Shown in pieces: positions 38,532 through 48,145 of a stretch of 64,000 nt of DNA. The translations under genes and the position numbers were made by a program. The stretch is from NCBI GenBank assembly GCA_013398175.1, contig VZRZ01006164.1, forward strand, positions 708,487-772,486, in the 5' to 3' direction. The notes under the pieces are model-generated. The model saw only the letters and a program-made list of their open reading frames with translations. It ran no database searches and was not told where the DNA came from. The stretch is from Climacteris rufus (lineage: Eukaryota > Chordata > Aves > Passeriformes > Climacteridae). Position 1 is the first letter of the stretch, and every line of letters starts with the position of its first letter.

Positions 38532-39024
38532 GGGAGGTGATCCTGCCCCCCTACTCAGCCCTGGTGAGGCTGCATCTGGAGTGCTGTGTCCAGTTCTGGG
38601 CTCCTCAGGACAAGAGACCTGGAGCTCCTGGAGCAGGTCCAGTGGATGATCAAGGGACTGGAACATCTGTCTTAGGAAAGGCTGAGAGAGCTGAGCCTGC
38701 TCAGTCTGGAGAAGAGACACCTAAAAGGGGACCTTGCCAATGCCTGTAAGAATGTGAAGGGAGGTGTCAGAGGATGGACCAGGCTCTGCTCGGTGGTGCC
38801 CAGCACTCTGACAAGAGGCAGTGGCAGAAACTGATGCACAGAAAGTTCCACCTGAACGTGAGGAAGAACTTCTGTACAGTGTGGGTACACTCACTGGAAC
38901 TGATCACCCAGAGAGGGAGGGTGTGGAGTCTCCCTCAAGGCAGATATTCCAGAACCATAAGCACACAAACCTCAGTAACATGCTCTTGGGGATCCTTCCA
39001 ACCTTACCCATTCTGTGATTCTGT
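38532..39024 (+). mobile_element. CR1 LINE 3' end, 5'-truncated
   Basis: The stretch holds CTACTCAGCCCTGGTGAGGC, GTGCTGTGTCCAGTTCTGGG, GCTGAGCCTGCTCAGTCTGG and GAACGTGAGGAAGAACTTCT, and it ends with GGATCCTTCCAACC and ATTCTGTGATTCTGT. This is the standard order of the end of the CR1 reverse-transcriptase frame and its 3' UTR with the octamer tail. The 5' end is cut, as in most CR1 copies. The open frames within it are broken remains, not genes. Confidence 0.93.
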
Positions 39025-39971
39025 AATTTATTGATACAACAGAAAAGAATTAACTAACAAAGAAAAGAGAATAAAACCTAATTCACCCTGGCTTAAGGCA
39101 ACACGGTTAGCTTTCCTACTGTTTTAGCAGTGTAACATAGATTTAGTGTCACTTCCTGAATGAACATTTTCAAATTTCAGAAATTGGTATAGAAGTGGCA
39201 AGCATTGGTTAACAGCTTTCTGAGGCTGCTGTGAACTCCATGACAAGGTTGATTCAATTTCTAGAGGCAAGTGTTCCTGCCCGTTTCCCTCCTTCCCCTT
39301 TAAACTGGTTTATGCATCTGGTCTAAATTAGAACAGCTTCTGAAAGAAGTCAGAATTTATATGAACATTTATAGCACAACAAAGCACTCCATTACAACCA
39401 GAGACTTCAAAATAATTAACTTACAATTTGGTCTAGGTGCACAGTTGTGATTTGAAGTTTTAAAAATACTCCTGGCACATACCAAAGATTTAGATTATAA
39501 CAGCTCTGCTTCACGTTCTGAAATCAATTTGCATTTTTCTTTGCTATGCAAGCAAACCTTTTAACTATATGAGAACACCCTGAGCCTGTGCTTGAAGCAT
39601 GGTGTCAAATAGCCCTGTTGTTGATATATACAAAGTAACTGAAATTCGAATAAGTTTGAAATCTCAGATCCAGCTAGGACCATCATAAATTTTGTGAGCA
39701 TAACTAAAGACTGAGATTTCTCATTTGGACCTCTTTTGGAAGATTGAGACCTAAATGTTCCTCTTCTTTGAAAGACTAATAAAGTTAGCTTGGCACGGAT
39801 CTTTGATTCTGGTCCAGCTACATTTGTTGTTTGGGTTTTTTCTGCTATTCCAGAAAGGGTTTTTTTTCACCTCCCAATAAACACTCACTCATAGCACTTC
39901 CTGTCTGAAGGCCATCCTTGTAGAGATATGTTTAAACATCCCAAAAGTCAAATCTGTGCAAAATGAAAGGC

Positions 39972-39989
39972 GGGGGGGGGAGTGGGGGG
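39972..39989 (+). repeat. G-rich tract with quadruplex potential
   Basis: Nine G, then AGT, then six G. Enough G triplets are present for a plus-strand G-quadruplex with short loops. No gene or promoter is adjacent. Confidence 0.6.
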
Positions 39990-41553
39990 AACATGGAACC
40001 TATGTATTTTTACAGTATTATCTCTTTTACTGGGAAGTTTGAATAACAAAGAACTTTGAACATAAGAACAAAGCTTTTGTTATGCTCTTCTAACACTCCT
40101 CACACAGATCCTCTGAGCCAACACCTAGGAAAAGTATCAAAAGGGAGGGGTTTTTGTATCAAAAATGGTACAATTCCCAGCCTTCTACTCACTGAATTTC
40201 TTTTGTAACTGGACCTCCTTTCTGAGGATTAGGACTTTTACATCTGAAATCAAGCACAGGATATCTTAGTCATACCCAGGTTGCTCTGACCGGGGCTCTA
40301 CACAAAAAAAATTCTAGAAATGCCAAAGGTGTACAGATATCTCTCAATTCATTACGACAAATTGTTCTGCACAGTCCTTTACACTGTATTCTGTGAATAA
40401 TCTGGAGAGTAGATTCTTCTCAGCTAAGGAAAACTGGTTCATAACCATTTATCTTCAGCTGCTAAAGTATTAGGACCTGCTAAAAATCCAGAGATTGTCC
40501 TTCATTAATCTTTGGGTCAGCAACTTTTGTAATTCCCTGCAGGTGTTCTGAAATGATGAACAACCTACTGATGCTCCCTCTGAGGTCTGTCCAAATCTCA
40601 TCACTGAGAGCTGGTACAGGACTGATACAGAACAATCCCAAACTGTTCAGGAATACCTGTCCTGCAACGAGTAGCAGCTCACCTCCCTGAGAAGCAAAGG
40701 CAGCTGGGCTTGTTTGCTAGTAATGATTTTTGCCCACCTTTAAAAACTTTTCCTGAATCCAGTCAAAAGGCACTAAAGGGACATAACATTATTTAGATTC
40801 CTGAAAGAAAAGACCTCACTGACCACTGTGGCTGTAACTTCTTCCATGCAACACTGTCACAGCTAACATGACAAAGTCATTACTATTTCTGATTTCTTGG
40901 TGTGTAAAAAAAAACAACAGCCCTTTATAAACTGACTTAAGTGTCTCCTTAATTGCAAGTGAATTTGAATAAATGCCATTGCCTGCCTCATGCTCTGAAA
41001 GGAAGTCACTCCTGTACACTCTATCCACAAAGATACATCAGTGCTCAGTCAGAAGCCAAAGGAATTATTTTTTATGTAGTAATTTTATTTTCTGCCACAA
41101 TTCAGTCCATGCAATGTAATGGGCTTTTTTGGCTTAATCCATAAATATTGCACAGTGTACTATAAAACATAATTTTGTGGATTAGCTATTAAAGGTCCCT
41201 TCTGTCAAAAAAAGAACATTTCAGGGCACTTGAGACAAAAAGTGCATCACAACACAATACTGTTTTGTCATAAGCAAGTGCTAGTGTCCAAAGTTTGCAC
41301 ATACTATTGTTGGACACACAATAGCTGCTGTTTGCCTTAACAATTGACACATTATTGCAGCTCATTCATTGCTGCTGTACCAAAAAGGATCCTACATAAA
41401 CCCAAATTCTACTTTACAACACATGGTCAACTACATTTTGCCTCAAAAATGAGAATTGCACAACATCTTAATAAAATCTAGGTAAAAAGAGAAGAACATT
41501 GCACACACAGAAATTATTACAAACATGGCTGTAATACAAAAATAACATTATGC

Positions 41554-41580
41554 ACTGAAAAAACATGCTGTTTTTTCAGT
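41554..41580. repeat. Perfect 12-bp inverted repeat, 3-base loop
   Basis: ACTGAAAAAACA, loop TGC, TGTTTTTTCAGT. All 12 pairs match. On either strand the downstream arm ends in a T-rich block. Confidence 0.9.
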
Positions 41581-43599
41581 AAAATCATTTAATATTTTAA
41601 AGTCTAGCTTTACATTAACATACAGTTGGTATCTCTCATTCTCTATGTTATTTCCCCTTTTTGCTAGTAGAGATATGCCCGATATTATCCCACTGCAATG
41701 TCTCTTTTTGGGATTTTATTAAAAAATCAATAGTCTTCAGTGTTACCTTTTTGTCAGATTGTCCTTTACTGTGTGTGTAGGAAATGTCCCCTACTTCTCA
41801 GAATGAATATTTTTTATAGTAGTTGTAGAAGGCATAATAAACTTCATGGTTGTGCTTACCACATAACCAGGACTGGGTTTGGTGGCTGGCCAGCCAGCCA
41901 TAATAGAAAACAAATTTTAAATAATTCATTTTCACGTTACAGAACAGGTTATTTGGTCCCAAGATTCCAGAGCTGATCAGGATCACAAGAGAACACAAAG
42001 TCCATTCTGGAAAAAAAAAGACTCCTGGGAAACAGAGAAAGAAAATCAGGATTTGCAGAAAGAAAAGCAGCAATACATGTGGGTTTTTTGTTCAGACATT
42101 TTTGGTGCCAGTATTGACTGAGGGCAATACTGAGATGCAAAGCTATCCTTATCCCTTAATAAATTTCTAATCCCAGCTACTATGTGAACTAATGCAAATT
42201 TGAAAGCCACAAATAAAAAGAGCAAATCAGCTTGTGACTGCTGCGCAAGAGGAAAAGGTCTAATTACCATCTGGAGGAAAGGCAAACATGGTGCAGCATT
42301 TGCAATACATGCTTTCATGTGACTTCACTAAAGCTTCTAATATCCATCAGATGGAGGGGTTCTGCCAGTTTTAAATCATTTGCCTTGTGTTCATGTACCG
42401 TTTTGATCAAATAAATCTTGTTTTAAGTGAAATATAATCTCAAATTATTTAAATGGTTAGAAAGAATATAGCATTATAGCTAAGAGTATAAGTCTTTTAA
42501 AGGATATTATTTTAGAAGAAATGAGTATTCTAGATAGACTTATTCCTGTGTGATTCTGTGAAAGACTGTTACAGCCGTCACAATATGGAGAGAACTTTTA
42601 TTACACTAAGTACTGTATTAAAAAAATTGCAGCTATCCACCAATGCAGCTCAGTATTTTAATATCAAATGAAAACTCCTATAAAAGGATTTTTTTTCAGT
42701 TAAATACAAACCAAAAAGCATACAGCCTTCTTGAAAAGTTCTATCATGAGGATCTGAAGTTCTTAATTGCATTAGTCAGTTAATCAAAGAGAATCAGCTA
42801 TGTAAGTTTAAAGTTGTTGACATTTTCCATTAAATCTGAGGTTTGGTTCTCACTCCCCTTCAATGATATGGCTGTTTCTGAATATCAGCTTTGGAGAGGG
42901 TTTTTTTTGCAGATCAACTAGAAGCAATAAGAAAAAACATAATTCTCTTTTTGCTATAGTTTCAATGAAGTTAACATGTTAAAACTTGAAGGCCTTTGAC
43001 TTGCCACGTTTCCAAGAAATATTCTTGTACTGCTTGTTCAAACAACTGATCCTTACTCAAATTTCGATATTTATATTATTGCTTTTTCTTCTGCCTTGTA
43101 ATTTCAGATAAAGCCTATTCAATCAAACATCCTGGGTTTACTTGGAAACACTCAGGTAACTTGGCAATTTTCATATTTGCTCTGTCATCATTCCCAGGAG
43201 TGTTCCTGACATCAAGAGAATTGCACTCCAAGAGTTCTGCTGGCAGTGGTATCTCCATAGGTAGGAAGAACTCCCATCACATTTCACATCACTACTGATA
43301 GGAGCCTGAGCACTGGCTCTGGCTGATGAGATGGGGCAAGCTCTGAGTATCCAGCCTCTGGTACCATCATCTTTTCCTGGCTGTATTATATATGACCAAA
43401 CTATTCTTGTTACTCGTATCGTAAAGGCTCATAAAATACTGAGTACAAAACGAAGTCTTTTTTTTGTACCTTTATAAAGACAGCTTTAACTTTCAAACAT
43501 GTAACAGAAAGAGACGTGTAACAGCTCTATCAATCGTACATTTAATAGAAAGGCTTTCAGAGTGCTGTGTATGTAGCATGTACAGGACAACCAGGAGAT

Positions 43600-43744
43600 C
43601 AGGCCCAGAGGAACCTGGGGGTGCTGGTCAACAGTGGCTGAACAGGAGCCAGCAGTGTCCAGGGGGCCAAGAAGGCCAATGGCAGCCTGGCCTGTGTCAG
43701 AACAGCATGGCCAGCAGGACCAGGACAGTGATCATCCCCCTGCC
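43600..43744 (+). mobile_element. CR1 LINE internal fragment
   Basis: The stretch has CCTGGGGGTGCTGGTCAACA, GTGGCTGAACAGGAGCCAGC, GGCCAAGAAGGCCAATGGCA and ACCAGGACAGTGATCATCCC in the order of the CR1 open reading frame 2 end region. It stops almost where the copy at 38,532 begins in the consensus and lacks a 3' tail, which is unusual for CR1. Confidence 0.85.
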
Positions 43745-46700
43745 TTGGGTTAGCTAGAGTGATCTAGAACTTACATTGCTGCTTAGAACTGAAATGAGCC
43801 CAATACAGCAAAAAACATTCACTCTGGGAACAGATCAGAGGAGAAACGGGAGAGCCTATGAAAAAATGCCACCATGCAACTGGAGAATATCAATAAAAAC
43901 ACTGCATACATTGGTTAAAGACAACAGAAAGGACAGTGTTGAGTGCCAAGGGTGACAGACAGAGTAAGATGGATGAAACAAGAATTACACTTCAGATTTA
44001 ACCACAAACAAGCCACCCGTGACCTTACAGCAGTTCAATGGACTCAATCACCACAAAGAATTTTGGAGATCAGTGAAAGCGTGGGTGGTGGACAGAAAGT
44101 CAAGACAATATAAAAACACACCATTAAATATATTGAAAGAACTGAAGCTAGAATGTAGGGCTGCAGTGAACGGCAATATATGCTGTGAAGAACACATTTC
44201 AAATTAAATTTCTCAAGTGTTTACTTTCAATTAAGAGAAACTGGAGAATTTTATAAGAAACAAAACTTAAATAGGGAGGAACAGTGGCAAATGTAAGAGA
44301 CTGAGTCAATGGGAAAGGATGGTGATATAAAGCAGCAGAAACTATAGAGGGAACTTGTAATTTACAGAGAGATGAAAAAGATTGCCATGAAGAGTTATAC
44401 CTATTTTTAAGCCAGTATATTTGATGCACAAGCAAGATAGCCCTTTAACATCTTTACTTCAACATCTTCCTCTGACATTTAAAGGAAGCAATGAATTTTC
44501 AAAAAGCATTGCTTTAAATTCCTGAAGGAGAAATTTTAATATAACTCACTTTTACCTTTTTATCCTTACCATCTGGAAACATTTACAGTTGCTAAAATCT
44601 CCTGTTATCAGGAACAAAAAAACCACACACACAAAACCCAGGCTTCATACAGCCTTCTCCAAACCAGGAAGTCAAAGCAAATTGGGAAGGATTTGCTACT
44701 AGCACTTAACCTTCACCTTATAGAGTTTATTTTTAGGATTGAGTGGCAAGCTGTAAATCCAGAGTGAAAGAATAAGGGAAAAAAATGAGACGGAGCCAGT
44801 TTTTCTTTTCAGATATCCTGGTTTTATCTTGAATTACTTGTTAAAGAGTAAGAAAAAATCAAGTTAAAAGCAAAACCTTATCACTAGATTAATTGCTCCT
44901 TTCTTGTGCCAGACTTTCATCTTATATTGTCAATGTTATATGAATTGAAAGCTCCCTGCAACAGGAAAATCTCTTTATTAAAGTCTAAAACAGCACATAT
45001 GCAGTATCTCCCACCATTTAGTCACTGGCAGGATGGCACTAACACTCTGCTCTGGGTGAGCCTCTTTTATCACACACAAGTTCACAGCAAACTGACACAT
45101 TGGAGCGATGCTGGGTGTGAACCACGCACAGTCCAATGTTCATTTACCAACAGAGCTGAGGAAGAACCTGGCCCTGCTATCCCACTCCAGAACTGCCTGC
45201 TCAACTACACTTGTTCACATATAGCTTAGGAAATTTTCTTTTAGTTTTGCATTTATTACAAACTCTGACGTTCACATGTCACAAATAGACACCCCTCTAT
45301 TGCCATTAACCCTGAGGCTAAAGAAAAGATAATCCTGCCTAAATACAAGGAATTCATGCTATGGCTTTGGATTCTGTTTTTCTCCCATCCTCTCTCAACT
45401 AGTCAGTTTAAATAAACCTACAAAATTATTGTATTTAATCCAAACTATATGAAGAAACTTGCATATGAAATTAATAGGTGGAGCCAGCCAGCCAGATCAC
45501 AGAAGAGAAAACAGCTCAATTGGACTGCAGTGGTTTCTTGTTATTGCCCTCACATGCATAAACAGTCTTGATTTTAACACCTTCCTTAATAGTTTTACCT
45601 TTTGTGGCCAAGCTGTCAGTACAAGGAACCCACAACACCCAATATCATTTCTGAAAAACAAACACTGATTATTGCAACAAATCAGGTTAACAAGAGTACT
45701 TGAAAGGCTCTCTATTCCTAGGGTGGCACTACCCTTGAAACAGATTTTATAGAGTTTAAAGAAATTGACTCATGACAGAACACTGTTGTTTGATTCATAA
45801 ACCCTTTGTGTCAGAGACATCTCAGTGCTTCATTATTATTACAGAATTTACACAGAGACTACCCTCCTTAGATAGCAAACTATTGTCACGTTAATACAAT
45901 GGTCTGAAGAATGATACACACCAGAGGCTTGATCTTTAGAAGCTCATCCAACAGCTTAGGTTAATGGCAACTGCAGGCACTCAGGTTCATGCGAGGTAAG
46001 GCATTACACGATTTTCCCTGGGTGTTTCTCTCACTGTCAGATCTCTCTGAGGTCTCAGCATCGCCTCAGCTGCTGGATCGACTTCCTGCCTGTCACAGCC
46101 CAAACTCTGTCCCCATGTCTGCTAATTGCCCCTAATCCAGGCAACGGGAACGCCTCTTGCTTTCAAGTGAGGAAAAACCCCACATTTAGTGGCACGTACA
46201 CAACACAAGTATTAAAATACAATTATACTTCTGGGTGACGAAGGAATCACTTGTGTGAAGAGAAGGTTGTGAGGTAAGGAAATTCAAGCCTGTCCCAGTG
46301 ATTAAATAAGATGCCGAAGATACCAAACGGGCAGCACAAGAACATCACACCCTGCTATGACTGACGGTTGCCATAAATCAGTAGCAGGCCTGGGGACATC
46401 ACTGGCCCGCAAACAAGAAGTCTTCCAACGCTGCCTTTTGCTATCAGCACCTCCCTCAGAGCGCCAGCTCCAAGCCCAAGCCCCCCAGGAGTCACTCCCT
46501 GCCCTCAGGGCGCATCTGGCACACCGAGGGAGGGTCTCAGGGCCCTTCGGCCCCCGCAGCCGGACAGGGGACTCAGAGCACGCAGCCAGCCCTGAGGGGG
46601 AGCTGTTGTCCCGCCTGGGGAACGGCACCCTCTGCCACAGGGCTGGGGACACCCTCCCTTCCCTGCACAGAACAGCGGAGCGGCGAGAGGCGCGGGGTGT

Positions 46701-46864
46701 CCTCCGGGATAAGAGGATAAAGGGTCCCTATGCCACACGCCCCGTCCGTAACGATACAAGAAGACTAATGGGAAACAGGACGAAGGCAGGGACGAGCGCT
46801 CCCACTGTGCTCCGAGGGACAGGGAGGGCGGCTGGTGCGCCCCTCCATCTTGAGCCCGACACGG

Positions 46865-46900
46865 ACTTACCCGCTCGAAGCCTCCGCGCGCTGCTATTGG
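46865..46900 (-). other. Possible noncoding first exon end of STN1 (splice donor)
   Basis: On the minus strand, GCTTCGAGCGG is followed by GTAAGTCC, a consensus splice donor (exon would end at 46,871) directly inside the SLK CpG island. STN1 needs an upstream noncoding exon, and its coding exons point away from this site. A chance donor cannot be excluded; the start site is unknown. Confidence 0.3.
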
Positions 46901-46985
46901 CTGGTGACGCGTCCGCCGCGTCACGTGGTTACGGAAGCCCCGCCCTTTCACCGCGCCTGTGCCGGGGCCGGGCCGTTGGCGGGGA
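46890..46985 (+). promoter_or_regulatory. SLK: Probable SLK core promoter elements
   Basis: An inverted CCAAT box (ATTGG, 46,896-46,900), an E-box CACGTG (46,922-46,927) and a GC box on the minus strand (GGGCGGGGC, near 46,940) lie together. The arms GTGACGCG (46,904-46,911) and CGCGTCAC (46,917-46,924) form a perfect inverted repeat with a 5-base spacer. The distance suits a plus-strand start site at about 46,960-47,080, partly in the gap. No TATA box was seen. Confidence 0.5.
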
Positions 46986-47074
46986 NNNNNNNNNNNNNNN
47001 NNNNNNNNNNNNNNNNNNNNNNNNNNNNNNNNNNNNNNNNNNNNNNNNNNNNNNNNNNNNNNNNNNNNNNNNNN
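46986..47074. other. Assembly gap (89 N)
   Basis: A run of 89 undetermined bases lies in the G/C-richest part of the SLK promoter region. Such dropouts are common in bird promoters. The SLK start site may be inside it, and no open frame crossing it can be trusted. Confidence 0.99.
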
Positions 47075-47461
47075 GGCGGGAGCGCGGGGCGCGCGCGCAC
47101 GCGCCGGTGGCGGACGGGAGCGAGAGCGGAGGAGGCGGGGGTGCCGCCGGTGCCGCCCCGCAGGAAGCGGAGCCGCCCGGGCCCCGCTCCGCGACAGGGC
47201 GAGGGAGCGAGCGAGCGGGAGAGAGGCCGGCAGCGAAGCGTCGTTTTCCGCCGCTGTGCCACCCCGGGACGCCGCTCCGTGGAGACACCGGCCGGGAGCC
47301 CCAGCCCCTCCCTACATCCGACCCGTGCTGCGAGGCGGGCAGTGACCGCTCCTCGCTGCCCGGCGCGCAGCAGCTGCTCCCTCCCAGCGGAGCCGTGACC
47401 CCTCCCCCGGCCCCGCCGCCGCCCGTCCCGAGGAGGGAGCCGGGCACTTGTTGCTGCCGCG

Positions 47462-47485
47462 ATGGTGACCGGCCCGGCCGAGTAG
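47462..47485 (+). CDS. Upstream ORF of 7 codons in the SLK leader
   Basis: ATG GTG ACC GGC CCG GCC GAG TAG lies 223 bases before the SLK ATG, with GCG before the ATG and G after it, a good context. If this part is in the mature leader it could reduce SLK translation. Confidence 0.4.
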   Translation: MVTGPAE

Positions 47486-47708
47486 GCACCGCCGAACCCG
47501 TCGGGGACAGCAGCGCCGAGCCCGGCCCCGTGCGGGGCATCGCGGGGTGTTGTCTCCCCGCAGCGCCCGGCCGTGACGGCGCTTCCCGGGCGACGCCAGG
47601 ACTCCGGTGTCCGCGTGGGAATCGCACCCGGCATCACCGCCCGCCCCAGCTGGTCCCGGCGGGCTCAGGGGGCACCGCCGCCCGCCCCATCCCTCGGCGG
47701 CAGCGAAA

Positions 47709-47858
47709 ATGTCCTTCTTCAACTTTCGGAAGATCTTCAAGCTGGGCGGCGAGAAGAAGAAGAAACAATACGAGCACGTCAAGAGGGATTTGAACCCTGA
47801 GGAGTTCTGGGAAATCATAGGAGAGCTGGGAGATGGAGCTTTCGGTAAAGTGTTCAAG
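47709..47858 (+). CDS. SLK: SLK first coding exon (STE20-like kinase, N-terminal 50 residues)
   Basis: ATG in strong context (A at -3) opens MSFFNFRKIFKLGGEKKKKQ, then YEHVKRDLNPEEFWEIIGEL and GDGAFGKVFK, followed by the donor GTAAGG in phase 0. Human SLK begins the same way with only a few changes (GSEKKKK, PEDFW, KVYK). The exon carries the basic N-terminal tail and the start of the kinase domain with the ATP-binding loop G41-D-G43-A-F-G46. SLK is a cytoplasmic serine/threonine kinase of the Ste20/GCK-V group; it phosphorylates ERM proteins and acts on microtubules, migration and apoptosis. The close paralogue STK10 has a different N-terminus. The open frame extends upstream only to a GTG, so this ATG is the start. 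All other SLK exons lie beyond the window. Confidence 0.97.
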
Positions 47859-48095
47859 GTAAGGGCGGGCGGGCAGCGCGGATCGCTGCTGTTGCTCATA
47901 GCCGAGAAGTGACTGGGAGCGTTGCTGCTGCCGCCTTCAGCGCTGCCTCGGGCTCCCCGTCTGCCGGCTCCGGCCCCTCGGCATTCCTGCTGCCAGCGGC
48001 CGCTTCGGGACAGCTTGGGTCGGGCGCTGAGCGCTGCGGGGGAACGCGGCCCGAGGCAGAGCGGGGCATCCCGGCGCCTCCTGGCCACGGAGCCT

Positions 48096-48145
48096 CATGA
48101 AACTAAAGATAGAAAAGACCCATTAGGTCATTGTCCCGCCTTCTG
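48096..48145 (-). mobile_element. CR1-type 3' tail relic
   Basis: On the minus strand, AATGACCTAATGGGTCTTTT and then CTATCTTTAGTTTCATGA resembles the last part of old CR1 elements. It shares the 12-mer CATTAGGTCATT (plus strand) with the relic at 29,950-30,190. Confidence 0.45.

Larger units (their letters stand above)
32366..46300. other. Region between STN1 coding exons and the SLK CpG island
   Basis: This 14-kb region has no recognised coding gene. It is either intergenic or, if STN1 starts in the SLK CpG island, the first STN1 intron. Several open, splice-flanked segments on the minus strand (33.5-35.9 kb) were tested and do not connect in phase. Two CR1 pieces, an L2/MIR-like end, a perfect hairpin and a G-rich tract are listed separately. 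Confidence 0.5.
46400..48080. promoter_or_regulatory. CpG island covering SLK promoter, leader and first coding exon
   Basis: G/C content and CpG density rise sharply here compared with the A/T-rich flanks, and the island contains the SLK start codon. Such islands mark housekeeping promoters. Part of it is unsequenced (46,986-47,074). Confidence 0.9.

Noticed and set aside
38492..39034. Open frames on both strands at 38.4-39.0 kb
   Set aside because: They are translations of the CR1 3' end, not cellular genes.
46357..47793. 478-codon plus-strand open frame over the SLK CpG island
   Set aside because: It runs through the 89-base gap, is open mainly because G/C-rich DNA has few stops, and is in a different frame from the SLK start.
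47312..48088. 258-codon minus-strand open frame opposite SLK exon 1
   Set aside because: It is the antisense of the SLK coding exon and CpG island; the composition explains it.
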